A stretch of DNA of 64,000 nt. Origin: Piper betle (taxonomy: Eukaryota; Streptophyta; Magnoliopsida; Piperales; Piperaceae). The DNA is taken from NCBI GenBank assembly GCA_033002965.1, contig JAURVB010006177.1:48571-112570 (forward strand). Reading direction: 5' to 3'. The translations under genes and the position numbers were made by a program. Positions 36,264-46,586 of this stretch are shown here, one piece after another. Position 1 is the stretch's first letter. Each line of letters starts with the position of its first letter. Below the pieces are notes generated by a model. That model searched no databases, was not told the origin of the DNA, and saw only the letters and a list, made by a program, of their open reading frames with translations.

Positions 36264-39200
36264 GGGGGAGAGCGACTACTTCAAGTTTAAGTACAAGTTC
36301 AACATGGCCGATTAGGATCAATAAGAATGTGTTAAGATATTTTTATTTCACACATTGATTTATGCCACAAAAGAGTGGGCTTCGCTGATGAACATGTTCA
36401 TTAGCTAGCATTTCTTGGGAACATGTATAATTTGCAAAATTCAAGATAGTGCACCTTTGAATGACAGTAAACAGAACAACCAGCAAACACTCGTTACTAC
36501 CAGCATTCAACTGCCTCACTCATACTAGCTTCAGAAGGCTTCTTGGCTGCCACATAACAAATACTCAACTACTAACAGTTCTCGTAGAGATTATTTTTCC
36601 TACTCAATGGCAAATTTCCAAAAGAGTTCTAAATGTTACTCCAACACAAGAAGAATCAACAGAGAATATGTACCGAGGAAAGAGTTCTATATGTAACTCC
36701 AAGACAAAAAGAATCAACGGTACATACCTCTGCATCTAGATATAACCCACATGTATGACATGCTGAAATACAAATTACTGTCCCTTGTGCAAGAGTCACC
36801 ATGCTAATTAGTTCATGGCCTTTAAAGGGGACCCCAACAATCAATCTAAACTTTTCCTACTGCTGGTACCAAAATATTTTGTTATTGCAGGAAACAACAC
36901 ACTCCCTATAGTAAAAAGTATCCAACATTTTATTACCAGTTCGTCTTTTTAAACTGATTGTCCTTTCCCTGGCAAGGGAATGACAGTAAAAAGCAACAAA
37001 TTCATATCATCAACTACAAAATCTGCATAAAATCAAAATGCAGAACTACTAAAAAATTGACTTAATGGGTATATCTAGGTGCAAACAGTATAGTCATATG
37101 TACAGTACAAACCATAAGAACTAGTTTGATTTCGTTAGGCTAATTTGATTTATTAAGTACGGAAGCAAAGGAAGCAATCCCTTCCTTGATTGAAGAAATA
37201 GCAAAATCAAGGTTATATATTTATATTTCTCTACGTTGCTGATTGAGGAGATCTAATTCCTATGAGCTGGGTAAATGGTGTTGCTTAATCAACTGATTAT
37301 TTGGTCAAATTACGCATTGTTCGATTACTATCATATAAAAGCATTGAAAGTATAACAATCGAAAGGGCAGTGCACGGAGAACTGCAAAGATGGTACTGGG
37401 GTGGCCTGCTTTGATTCTGCATCGTGAACTCTCCTTCAAGATGGGTTCGAAGTTCCATGTTTAGAAGTAGTAACCAATCTCACATGTAGCTTATAGCTGA
37501 AGCATAGCCAAGTGTACCTAATTTGAACTATCTTTTTTGGTCAAATATTCAACCACCGCAAACTGACAACTTGTCTCAATTTCATATCTAACAGCCATTA
37601 TAGTGTAAAAGCCCACTATGTTCTCTAATGATGTTAATGAGAAAAGGCCTGATTTAGAAGACTTCTCTCAGTGGATTTGAAAGGAAAATGGGATAGCAAA
37701 AGTTTCAAAAAGCACACTGCACAGTTGAATAGTTAGACCAAAAGAAGACACCAAGATGTTAGCAGTGTACCCTAGCATAAAAACACTATGCAAACGAACT
37801 TTTATACCCTCACAGAATGCACCATCCAATGGTTCACTCTCATCAGCACCATTCAAATAAATGTAAGAGAAAGCAGTTCAAACTCCTATGAATTCTTTTA
37901 TAAAACAGCATCTCATAGAAAATTTATTATTATCAAAAAATAAAAGAAGCGTTTATATTGATCGTAACTACTCTAGTGAAGCACTAACTATTCGAAAGCC
38001 TTAAGTAGCCATAGAAGCACTTACTTAATCAAAATAGGTTCATATGCAGTTATGAGTAAATCAGTACCGACGCCCTTTAATCTCAAATTTGCTAAATATA
38101 CCTGCAAAAAACACACCCCCACAAGCTCACTAAAAACCAACCAGATATAAAATGTCAAGCAACTGAAGCAAATAAAACTTACCCTCACAATGTTTTGTGC
38201 TTCTCTGCCTTGCGTGCCCTTGGAAATGGCCTAAAAAGAAAGAAGACAAACGTATACACTTTAAGAATATATGTTGGTTAAATCCATATAAAATACAGAT
38301 AAAAAAACAGCAGATAAATTTACATTGGTAGAACATATTTTAAAAAGACACATACAACAATCTGCTAAATGCATAAGCCACAATGAAACTTAATTAAAAG
38401 TTGGGAAAGTGAAAAAGAGAATGAATCCTATTCCCTAAGAAGTAATACTAACTCTAGACCATGATACTTTAGATTGACCGTAACCCACAATATTTATCCT
38501 TTCACTTCAGGCAACCTTACATGGATATAACACCTAACGGATTGAGGTACATGCAAGGAATTTTGATAGTTCAAGCTTGTGAATAGGCCATGCGAAAATG
38601 GATGGTAGTGCATCAACAGATGCAAAACAGTCAGTTGGATCAATTAAAAGTACAATGTAGTGCATACCATCTGACCAATAGCAGTAGTTAGTACGGTAGG
38701 AATGTTTTTGCAGCCCAAACTATCTACCTCCTCAACTCCACTTGAGTGCTCCAAAACCTAAAAACCAAATCAATAAAACATTTTCCCAATATAAACAACT
38801 CATAACAGACTGCAAAGAAGTATCAACACTTTGGACCTTGTGAGCAAGCTAGTGAGTAGGGAAAGGAAAGAGCAATGTCTGCTACATGTCAATTATAGAC
38901 ATATAAAGCATCGCCTAGAACATATTTTCAGTACTCACAATGCTATCTTGTGCATCTTGCTCACGAGCGAGATCCCTAAGAAACCAGGCAGCACTACCAG
39001 CATCTTCGACTTCACTTTTTAATTCCAAAAGCTCAAATATCAGGCTCTCATCGCGTGATGGGTCGGCAAAAGCTTCCTTTGAAAGTAGAGGGACACAGAA
39101 TAATAATAATAGCATTGGTCACAAAATCCAACAAATATCACAAATCAACCAACATCAACAGCAGATTGAATAACAACATACACGAAAGAAACAACATCAA

Positions 39201-39406
39201 TCAAATCAAACCTGATGGTCAGGAACTTCACGAAACAAGCTCAAATCCTGAAACAAATACAACAACGTATCAAGAACTCAAACCAAATTGCGCTGTTATC
39301 GTTCGTTGACAACATGATTCCATCGAAGGTCGGAGAGTCGAGAACCTGAAACCTGGTGGAAAACACCGTCGAAACAGCGCCACCAAGAGAGGACGCTCCA
39401 AAACAT
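35536..39406 (-). CDS. Multi-exon gene of unrecognised family (3' half unresolved)
   Basis: Six exons join in phase from the start: 39353-39406 (MFWSVLSWWRCFDGVFHQ), 39212-39247 (DLSLFREVPDHQ), 38939-39076, 38668-38757, 38183-38230 and 38025-38101. The middle reads LIFELLELKSEVEDAGSAAW, FLRDLAREQDAQDSI, NIPTVLTTAIGQM, AISKGTQGREAQNIVR, VYLANLRLKGVGTDLLITAY. All intervening introns have GT..AG ends and the phases agree, so this is a real and probably functional gene. A likely last exon is 35536-35683, ending FRTAVSSFRIGDWSLFDSGA and a TAA stop. Between 35700 and 38000 further exons are likely (for example near 36740-36840, with ISMVTLAQGTVICISACHTC) but I could not phase them with confidence. 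I do not recognise the family. The product is soluble-looking, acidic and helical, with no signal peptide or membrane span. Confidence 0.65.
36183..36262. repeat. Compound (TA)n(GA)n microsatellite
   Basis: About 23 bases of TA repeats pass directly into about 50 bases of GA repeats, with minor interruptions towards 36262. It lies inside an intron region of the unrecognised minus-strand gene. Confidence 0.95.
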
Positions 39407-39894
39407 TTTCCGCGGCCATTAACGCACCCGAAATCTTAAACTAACGGAAGCATTAAACAACAATCATCTCCCCGCACAAACAAAACGCAAGTCCATTCCG
39501 AATAGCAAGCAGCAACGGAAACAAACATCACAGCATCTTCCTCAAAACCTATAGAGATTCCCAACAAGCTTTAAAAAAAATCGCTCGCAACATACAAACG
39601 GAGAAACTGAACATCATAAAAAAAACGATTAGAAGAAATCAGACAAGATGAAGAACAAGAACCGCCAACGACGCCGGTGCAACTCGCCGGATAAGGACAA
39701 GGGAAGGACGAAGAAGGTGGAGGAAAGGGGTAGGGGAGTGGTTTTGATTTGATTGATTGTGCTCAATGAGAATCGCATTTCATGTCTCGCGTTAGTTTCT
39801 CGGGAAATAGAAGTTGCGGAATCGGGGACATGCGGACAACTGAAAAGGGGAGGAGGAGGCCTTTCCATCAATTATTAACTAACAAAGCGTTTCA

Positions 39895-40130
39895 CAAGTC
39901 ACCGAGAATTTCTCTGCGGCTTTTGCCTTCCACGAGACCAATTTTTTCATGCTGAATCGTAAGAGCCAGATTAAAACTCGCGATTGTGATGAATATTTGA
40001 TAAAAATACTCAAAGGCTACTCAATGAGAACATACATAGATAGACTCACTCTCTGTTTAGATTAGCTCCTAAAAACAAGTTTGGTTTGGCTAGTATGGCA
40101 CAAGTACGAGTTTCTAAACAGGGTTTTTTT
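39895..40130 (+). repeat. Direct repeat copy A flanking the mobile-element block
   Basis: This ~230-bp stretch matches 49318-49545 in the same orientation. Shared landmarks include CAATTTTTTCATGCTGAATC, GATGAATATTTGATAAAAAT, CAATGAGAACATAC, and CCTAAAAACAAGTTTGGTTT. Copy A lies just upstream of the 5' end of the unrecognised gene at 39.4 kb. Confidence 0.85.
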
Positions 40131-40887
40131 TTTAACACATATATATCCTTCCTAAATTTTTGATAACAAAAAAAATTTGTAAGATTTTTTTCGGTAAAGG
40201 TAGTTAACATTATGTTTGGTAAAGTTTTTTTTTTTAAAAAAAGAGGCAGCCCATTATGCTATGCTGGGTTCCTGGCCGTCCACGGTGGTGGAGAGGCAGC
40301 ACTGTCTAGCATAAACACCATAAACTAGAACCAATCCAGCGAGAACGATGGAAAGACAAAGATCACTAATGTCCTGATTTGGCAAATAATCAGGGGATTA
40401 GTGATGTTGTCTGTCACGAATTGACAACAAAATGAAATATTTAATGTATAAGGGATTATAAATGGATATAAATTGACAACCTAGCCGGCTGAGTCGCCGC
40501 AACCTCATGACTCCCCTCCAAACTAGTTGTTAACGAGTCGACTACCCAATTCCATGGCCGGCGATGAGAAAGTGGCCAGAGAAGAAAGGTATTTGCTTTT
40601 GTACCTGAGCGTTTTCGAGGCAATCATCGGGGGGCTGGCGATTGTGAGGCTGTCGCCGGGCCTAGCAACGGCGAGGCTGTCGCCAATGACGATGTGATTG
40701 ACTCGCAGGACAAGAAACGTGTTGGAGAAGTTGTTGCCGCTGCCTTGGGGTAGGGCTTGGAAAAGGAGGGCGATTAAAAGCGAGGATTTTGTTTTTAATC
40801 ACGGTCTGCTCGTGGACCTGACCGAGCCTATTGCAGGCATCAATTTGGCCTTGTCCGAACAAAATTTAGACGGATACTGACAAGAAC

Positions 40888-42120
40888 TTGCCCGAAATCC
40901 GTCCGACTGACTCCCACCCCTACTCCCAACTAGATGCGGCTATATGTGAAGAGTTGTTACAAGCACTGGACGATAACGAGACTTGGTGTTTGGTTCCAAA
41001 ACAACCCGGTATGCATGCTATTGGCACAAGGTGGGTGTTTAAAGTTAAATATAGTGTTGATAATACCATAGAAAGATTAAAGACATGACTTGTAGCTAAG
41101 GGAAAGGAGGGTATTGATTTCTCTGAAACGTTCTCTCCATTTAAACCAGCTATGGTAAGAACTGCATTGGCGTTAGCTGTGACATCCAAGTGGGCAGTCC
41201 ACCAAATGGACGTCAAAAATGTTTCTTTGAATGGTATCAGCCAATCACCAGGTTTTAAGAATAAGAAATTTCCTGATCATGTGTGTCAACTTGAAAAGGC
41301 TCTTTATGGCCTTAAACAAGCTCCAAGAGCACGGTTTGATAGATTCAGATCCTTTGTGTACAAAATGTTATCTATCAAGCATTTCTGATCCTTCACTGTT
41401 TGTTTTGAAGAAAGAAGAAGACGTTGAAATTTTGTTGCTTTACGTTGTTGATATGCTGATTAAAGGAAATGCTCCAGGGTTGATGGATGAAATTTCTTAT
41501 TGAGCTGAAACAGGAGTTTGCAATGAAAGATGTAGATCAAGTTCTTTATTTTTTGGGTGTCCAAAGTATCTTCAGCTGATAATTGTCTTTTCTTACACAA
41601 CAGAGATATGCTAGGAAGATACTTGAGAAAACAAATATGCTAGAATGCAAATTTGTTGCTACACCAATGGTGGCTAAGTCTAAGCCTCCAAAAAACTCTA
41701 GTCTTTTTGTGACCCTACACTTTACAGAAGCATTGTAGGATCACTGCAATACCTGACTTTCACAAGGCCAGATATATGTTTTGCAGTCAATTTTGTTTGT
41801 CAATTCATGCAGGAAGCAATGAATAAGTGAGGGAATAAGTGGCTTTGAAGCAATTAGAGACTAGGTATACATCTACTGATCAGCAGATTGAAGATGTTCT
41901 CACCAAATCACTGTTAGTGAAGCCATTCAGTGTGTTTGTTTCCAAGCTTGGGATTGCTACGCTATACGGCTCGAAGGAGGGTATTGATGTTAGTCATGTA
42001 AACGAGTGTTGTTAACTCAGTTGTTCCTATGTCTTATGTTTCTGAGACTTTGTTTAACAGTACTTTGTATAAATAGTGCTTATTGCACATTTTCAATGTT
42101 AGGGTTTTATTCTGAAAATA
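40888..42120 (+). mobile_element. Degenerate Copia pol 3' part with 3' LTR
   Basis: Reverse transcriptase fragments are TRWVFKVKYSV, VHQMDVKNVSLNG, EKALYGLKQAPRA and LYVVDMLIKG. The last is a mutated YVDD box in which one catalytic Asp reads Val. Later pieces match the tail of pol: [20 protein letters not shown] and STDQQIEDVLTKSL from the RNase H end. Several stops and frameshifts separate them. A polypurine tract (GAAGGAGGG, about 41973-41981) precedes an LTR starting TGTTAGTC at 41988, with TATAAATA at about 42068. The LTR's right end was not resolved. The element is clearly dead. Confidence 0.85.
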
Positions 42121-42313
42121 TTCCTGGGGTCCTCCCGCCACAGGCATGGTCCACCGCCTCATAGGAGGATGTGTTCCACCCAAACATGCTGCCGTCGATG
42201 ACCCATCGGCCGTTAAAGAGGTTGCGTTTCAGCCATTGTTGCCGGAGAAGAGGGGAGTAGAAAAGGTGAGGAAGGCAATGGCTATAGTGGAGAAGAGGGC
42301 TAGAGTACTAAAC

Positions 42314-42815
42314 TATATATATATATATAGGAGGGGGAGGCTGTACTTTGGCTGTGCTGTAGTATTCTAGTCGTTAACGATTGGATAAAAAAAAAATTGG
42401 GTGGCGTCGCCGTCGCCGCCAGCCGCCGGCTGACGCGTTGCCGCCACCCCGGTCGACGCGACGCCACCCCCCTGCCCGTCGCTCCCCCTCCCCGGCCGAC
42501 AGGGCGGCGACGTAACCCTCGCGGCGACGGGGCGGCGGATCTAGCCGCCCTGCCTCTTCCCCTGCTGGCCTGCCGCCCCGCCTCCGGGCAACACCACCCC
42601 TACCTCACCGCGCGACGCCCCCCCCCCCGCACGCTACCCCGCCGTGCCCCCCTCGGCCCCCGCCCACCACCCCGCTGCGCCCCCCTCGGCCCCCGCCAGC
42701 CACCCCACCACGCCGCGCCCCCCATCCCCCGTCGCCGTCGCCCCCTCGGCCGTCGCCATGGCCGGGCACCCTTCCCGCCCCCTCCGCCGTCGCTGCTGCG
42801 GCAGTTATATATATA
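42314..42815. mobile_element. (TA)n-bounded GC-rich element 1 (fragment)
   Basis: Bounded by (TA)n at 42314-42329 and 42805-42815. The left end (GGCTGTACTTTGGCTGTGCTG, then GTCGTTAACGATTGGAT) and the GC-rich body match element 5 at 48.5-49.2 kb in the same orientation. The right terminal hairpin is missing, so this is a truncated copy. Long open frames in the body come from GC bias and exist on both strands. Confidence 0.6.
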
Positions 42816-43547
42816 AGAATTTTATGGTGCGCTCCAAATTTTTGCAGTGCACCATACACTGCTGAATGAGAGCCGTTGGATCAAAATCCAGCGGCTCTTA
42901 TTCATCTTCCTATTTTTTTAGATTTGGAGGCCCGATTACCCGCCCAACCCGTCGGACCCGCCCAAACCGGACCTCCTGCCCGCGACCGCGCCACCACAGC
43001 CTCGCCCCTGCCGGTGGCCCTGCCCTCCACCCCTCCCCCTGCCCGGCCTCCGCCCGCTACCATGGTCCCCGCCCCCAGCCGGCACACTGCAGCCACTGCC
43101 AACCCCCCCTCCCTCCCTCTCCGCTACTGCCCGACCCACGCCCTCCGCCCCCCACCCATCCTTGGTTGGCACCCCTGCCACCGCCCCGGGCGGTGACGGA
43201 GGGGGTGGCAGGCAGCGCCAGCCAGGGATGGGCGGGGGGCGGAGGGGCACGAATCGGGCAATGGCAGAGAGGGGGGTTGGCAGTGGCTGTAGGGTGCCGG
43301 CTGGGGGCGGGGACCACGGCGGCAGGCGGTGGCCGGGCGAGGGGAGGGGGTGGAGGGCAGGGCCGCCGGCAGGGGGCGAGGCTGCAGCGGCAGGCGGTGG
43401 CACGGTTGCGGGCAGGAGGTCCAGTTCGGGTGGGTAATTAGGCCTACAGATCTGAAAAAAATGGGAAGATGAATGAGAGCCACTGGATTTTGATCCAACG
43501 GCTCTCATTCAGCAGCGTATGGTGCGCTGCAAGTATATATATATATA
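42816..43547. mobile_element. Fold-back element 2, ~0.72 kb, between (TA)n tracts
   Basis: Almost the whole element is an inverted repeat with arms of ~340 bp centred near 43190. The left end reads GGTGCGCTCC..CACTGCTGAATGAGAGCCGT and the right end is its reverse complement. Each end carries a short inner hairpin with the stem GAGCCGTTGGAT / ATCCAGCGGCTC. Because of the symmetry, the two strands give almost the same translation (42866-43441 plus and 42936-43508 minus), showing that neither is a gene. Bounded by (TA)n at 42805-42815 and 43533-43547. Confidence 0.85.
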
Positions 43548-45895
43548 GAAAAGGGTTGCTGTCCTACAGCACAACCATCTTGGCTGTGCTACACTTTTCA
43601 GCCGTTGGATGAAATCATACAATGGCTGAAAATTAACCCCAACCCCCACCCTTCCCCCCCCCTCCGCTTTCAGGCCCTCCCGCCGCTTTCACCCCCTCCA
43701 ACCACGCCTCTTCCCCCGCCCCCGCCCCCCTCGCCCTGCGCCTCGCTCCTCCCCAACCACATCCCCCCACCATCCCCACCCCAAGGCCGCCCGCGCTTGC
43801 ACCGATCGCTCCTTCCCCCTGTTTTTGCCAAAGCTGCCTTGGGTCACTTGGGGCCGCCCAAGCTTGGGGAAGAGTCCGGCAGGGGGGGGGGGCTGGGGGC
43901 TAGGGATGGTCGCCCGGCGGTGACGACAATTTCCGGCGGCGGCATTGCCGGTGGCGGCCGACCCACGTGCAATGCAATACGAGAAAAAGTGGCGGCTTTC
44001 TCACCCCTGAGAGGCACCTCAAGTTGGATTGAGGTTGACGACGATGAGGGAGGGGTTGACGACAAGACGGTGGCATCGAGGTGACTGGCTGTGCCAAGGT
44101 CGGCGGCACTCCAGAGCAGGGAGTGGCGGCAAACAGGGTAAAGGAAAGAGAAAGAGGGGAAAGGAAGGGAAAGAGGGGCGGCGATGGCGGTTCTAGCTGG
44201 CTATGGTGGTTCTAGCCGGCTATGGTGCAGGTAACGCCGGAGGCGAGGTCGTCGGCGGTCGGGGAGGAGGGCAAACGTCAGTAGGGGAGAAACAGGGGAT
44301 GTTGGGGTGAAGAAAAATGGCTTGATGCCAATTTCGTAATAAAAACTTGACTCGCTCTCGGCTAGAGTCAATATTAAGAAATAAATTTTTTAAAAATATA
44401 TAAAATAATTTCGTAATAAAAATTTGACTCGCTCCTGACTCGAGTCAATATTTTAAAATAAATTGACAGAATTAGTTTATTTTTTAAAATTTTATTTCAT
44501 AATAAAAACTTGACTCGTCCCGACACGAGTCAATATTAAGAAATAAAATTTTAAAATATATATAAAATAATTTCGTAATAAAAAATTTATTCATTTTTGA
44601 CTAAAGTTAATATTATGAAATAAAAGAATATACAAAATAATTTTGTAATAAAAATTTGACTCGCTCCTGACTAGAGTTAATATTACGAATCGAGTCAAAT
44701 TTTTATTACAAAATTATTTTGTATATTCTTTTAAATTTATTTCATAATAGTAGCTCAAGTCGAAAGTTGGTTAATTTTTTATTACGAAATTATTATTATT
44801 ATATATATATATATTAACTTATTTTGTAATATTAACTCTAGTCGGGAATGAATTAATTTTTTATTATAAAATTATTTTATATATTTTTAAAATTTTATTT
44901 CTTAATATTGAATCGTATCAGGACGGGTCAAGTTTTTATTACGAAATAAAATTTTAAAAAGTAAACTAATTTTGTCAATTTATTTTAAAATATTGACTCG
45001 AGTCATGAGCGAGTCAAGTTTTTATTACGAAATTATTTTATATATTTTTAAAAAATTTATTTCTTAATATTAACTCGAGCCTGGAGCGAGTCAAGTTTTT
45101 ATTACGAAATTGCCATCGAGTCATTTTTCTTCACCCCGACATCCCCTGCTTCTCCCCTACTGACATTTGCCCTCGACCCCAACCGCCAGTGACCTCGCCG
45201 TCGGCGTTACCTGCACCATAGCCGGCCAGAACTGCCATCGCCGCCCCTCTTTCCCTTCCTTTCCCCTCTTTCTCTTTCCCTTACCCTATTCGCCGCCACT
45301 CCCTGCTCTGTTTCATGGAACGCCGCCGGCCTCGGCACAGCCGGTCGCCTCGATGCTGCCGTCTTGTCGTCAACCCTCCCTCATCATCGTCAACCTCAAT
45401 CCAACTTGAGGTGCCGCTCAGGGCGAGAAAGCCGCCACTTTTTCTTGTATTGCATTGCACGTTGGTCGGTCGCCACCGGCAATGCCACTGTCAGAAATCA
45501 TCGTCACCGTCGGGCGACCATCCCTAGCCCCCCACCCCCCTCCCCCCCCTTCCGGACTCTTCCCCAAGCCTGGGCGGCCTCGGGTGACCCAAGGCGGCTC
45601 CGGCAAAAACAGGGGGAAGGAGCGATCGGCGCAAGTGTGGGTGGCCTCGGGGTGGGGATGGTGGGGGGGATGTGGTTGGGGCGGAGTGAGGCGCGGGGCG
45701 GGGAGAGGGGCGAGGGGGGTGGGGCAGGGGAAGAGGCGCGGCTAGAGGGGGGTGAAAGCGGTGGGAGGGGCTGAAAGCGGAGGGGGGGAAAGGGTGGGGG
45801 TTGGGGTTAATTTTTAGCCGTTGGATGATTTCATCCAATGGCTAAAAAGTGCAGTACAACCAAGATGGCTGTGATGCAGGACAACCGTCCTTTCT

Positions 45896-45898
<3 letters not shown>
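43548..45898. mobile_element. Fold-back element 3, ~2.35 kb palindrome
   Basis: The ends are reverse complements: CAACCATCTTGGCTGTGCTA then CAGCCGTTGGATGAAATCAT at the left, and the matching complement at 45800-45890. The arms (~1.1 kb each) meet near 44725. The outer ~0.75 kb of each arm is GC-rich. The inner ~0.4 kb is AT-rich and made of repeated ~80-bp units with the core ACTTGACTCGCTC..GAGTCAATATT. An internal (TA)n tract lies at about 44799-44814. The outer boundaries are the (TA)n tracts at 43533-43547 and 45899-45946. Open frames on both strands (43605-44084 plus, 45524-45838 minus) are mirror images. Confidence 0.85.
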
Positions 45899-45946
<48 letters not shown>

Positions 45947-45952
<6 letters not shown>

Positions 45953-46125
45953 TTATTGCAATGTGCTGCCTGTTGCAGCGCAACTAATATAGGTTGCTAG
46001 ATTTCGATCCAGCCAGCTTGGGCTGGGCAGGGGGGGGGGCAATGGCAGGTGGTGGCCGGGGGACTACGGATGAGGGGCCACGACTTGGGCCAGTTGAGGG
46101 GCCGCCCCAAAATGTTGTGTGTGTA
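45947..46125. mobile_element. (TA)n-bounded fragment 4
   Basis: A 180-bp GC-rich piece between (TA)n tracts begins GCAATGTGCTGCCTGTTGCAG and contains GGTTGCTAGATTTCGATCCA, resembling the left end of element 6 and its inner hairpin. It is probably a truncated relative. Confidence 0.45.
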
Positions 46126-46151
46126 TGTATATATATATATATATATATATA

Positions 46152-46527
46152 GGATTCGATAGCCTGAGAGTGATGGTAAGAAAAATTTCATGTAGTCTCC
46201 CCAATCTAGGTAGTTGGATATAATTTGACAGCCTAGATTTATTTTCTTAAAAAAAAAAAATTCCAATCCTCTCTCCTACCGCCGTCATCGTGGCCACCGC
46301 CCTCACGGTCTGCCGCCCCCTTGACGTAGGTGAGGCAAAGGGCGCGAGCGTGGGTGGGGTAGTGAGGGCGTGGGCTAGGCAAATGATGGTGGTGGATTGG
46401 ATGGAGATTAGAGTTTTCTTTAAAAAAATTAGATCTGGGCTATTTGATTATATTCGACGGTCCAGATCAGGGCAATTGCAAGAAATTTTCCTATAGTCAC
46501 CCCTGGCTATCCAATCACACACTCTCT

Positions 46528-46530
<3 letters not shown>
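46152..46530. mobile_element. Small imperfect fold-back element, ~0.38 kb
   Basis: The ends are imperfect inverted repeats: AGCCTGAGAGTGATGGTAAG at the left against the 46480-46510 region at the right, and GTTGGATATAATTTGACAGC against GATTATATTCGACGGTCC. Both edges are (TA)n tracts (46126-46151 and 46530-46583). The body is GC-rich with no recognised gene. Confidence 0.55.
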
Positions 46531-46583
<53 letters not shown>

Positions 46584-46586
<3 letters not shown>

